Part shown: in pieces, positions 63,501 through 64,000 of the stretch
Position numbering within the stretch: position 1 is the stretch's first letter
How the letters are laid out: every line of letters begins with the position of its first letter
Origin: Ephydatia muelleri
Taxonomy: Eukaryota; Porifera; Demospongiae; Spongillida; Spongillidae
Length of the DNA: 64,000 nucleotides
Assembly: GCA_013339895.1 (NCBI GenBank)
Contig: JABACO010000010.1
Location: forward strand, 6,461,445 to 6,525,444
Direction: 5' to 3'
The notes under the pieces: generated by a model
Told to the model about the DNA's origin: nothing
Databases searched by the model: none
Seen by the model: the letters and a program-made list of their open reading frames with translations, nothing else
Made by a program: the position numbers and the translations under genes

Positions 63501-63934
63501 TGTTCCCTGGACTTTACTCTCCTGGGGTCTAAGATATTACAATCATGAACACAGCACAAGCACTAGATACTCATTGTGAACATTATAATCAGTTTTGTGT
63601 ATCAGTGCAACTATTTGCCTACCTTGGAGAAATAACTTCACAGGATCACTTGAACTATAGTTAGATAATGCACGCCCAGCTATGCAGATCACTGTAATGT
63701 TGTTGTTAGCTTTGGTGGTTGGAACAATGAGCTGAGAGGACACAGTAAGTCCATCTGGTGATGATATATAAGGTGTGGGTTGTATTCCTTTATTGCGTAC
63801 ATAGAGTGAACCAGTTGGGTGTCCGTCAATGTTCCAAAAGAGAGAGGCTCCATTTCCGGAACAGTTGAATTTAAATATTGCTAAATTGTTCTCAAATGCT
63901 ACATTGTCCCTTGATGGCAAAATGTCAGTGCACA
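57597..63934 (-). CDS. Ig-FN3 receptor with tyrosine tail, copy 2 (leader outside window)
   Basis: Exons: Ig 63623-63934, FN3 58877-59228 (2 bp shorter than copy 1), TM 57893-57988 (3 bp shorter, two small losses that scramble the first TM residues), tail 57597-57826 (intact, same three Ala-Tyr motifs and HHWTREELEPCPAYGVVV). The Ig exon is unchanged. The leader exon would lie beyond 64000. Given the indel pattern, the coding damage may reflect low consensus quality rather than biology. Confidence 0.75.
59695..59985. mobile_element. foldback MITE, block copy 2
   Basis: Counterpart of 23172-23462 in the second block, with one base lost in the loop-side arm. Confidence 0.85.
60170..60735 (-). 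repeat. 39 bp minisatellite and Pro/Ala-rich ORF, block copy 2
   Basis: Counterpart of 23601-24210 with several one-base differences between units. The minus ORF start MAEEVGKEFFDDSEGEEVEE is open here. Confidence 0.55.
60936..62517 (-). pseudogene. nested repeat-rich two-exon gene, block copy 2
   Basis: Counterpart of 24414-25994. At least six single-base indels in the two exons break the frame that is fully open in copy 1. Four to five of the 45 bp repeats are still clear. Confidence 0.65.
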
Positions 63935-64000
63935 CTCTAAAGGAACATAACATCATAATATAGCATATGCTCTTTTCTATATATTACAAGTTGCAGGATT

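Larger units (their letters stand above)
51403..64000. repeat. 12.6 kb block, copy 2 (matches 14883-27480)
   Basis: See copy 1. The 51.4-55.1 kb part is almost identical to copy 1. From about 55.1 kb on, many single-base losses appear, including in homopolymers and in otherwise open frames. The match still holds at the window edge, so the right end is not seen. Confidence 0.95.

Overview
The window reads as nuclear DNA of an early-branching animal, most likely a sponge, though this is inferred from gene content only. Genes are split by many short GT-AG introns. Both strands are used, spacers are AT-rich, microsatellites and foldback elements are common, and the palindrome TACATGTA recurs throughout. 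No tRNA or rRNA gene was recognised. A run of exactly 1000 Ns (48647-49646) marks a scaffold join.

Layout. 0.3-6.7 kb: an Ulp1-like protease relic, a truncated receptor fragment, an acidic coding remnant and a broken pogo-like transposase gene. 6.7-8.3 kb: a ~169 bp satellite with a three-monomer higher-order pattern. 9.6-13.8 kb (minus): a homologue of the asparaginyl hydroxylase FIH-1 (HIF1AN) with most exons readable but a TAG just after the HxD iron motif. 14.9-27.5 kb: a block that recurs at 51.4-64.0 kb. It holds a RAG1-like gene on the plus strand and an Ig-FN3-TM receptor gene on the minus strand. The receptor gene carries in one intron a 3.3 kb insertion with its own two-exon gene. 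28.8-33.1 kb: a young-looking Ty3/Gypsy (Mag-like) LTR element with 5 bp target duplications. 34-41 kb: mostly gene-poor, with MITE-like foldbacks and G-rich tracts. 41.4-47.9 kb (minus): three more tandem Ig-FN3-stalk-TM receptor units in varied decay. 49.6-51.4 kb: unique sequence after the gap, then the second block copy.

Main points. (1) A receptor family is built from phase-1 exons (leader, Ig, FN3, stalk, TM, tyrosine-bearing tail), with at least four loci or fragments plus one block duplicate; this is the architecture of self-recognition or immune-type surface receptors. (2) A RAG1-like gene joins the RAG1-type N-terminal zinc region, the RING/zinc-finger dimerisation region and an RNase H-fold core with CxxC and HxxxxH zinc ligands. 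It lies 2.3 kb from the receptor gene and is duplicated with it. No RAG2-like kelch gene and no recombination signals were seen, so any functional tie between the two is speculation. (3) The two 12.6 kb block copies differ little in the RAG1-like part but by many small indels in the rest, and each RAG1-like copy has one different lesion. The second copy may be a recent segmental duplication, a structural allele or a false assembly duplicate.
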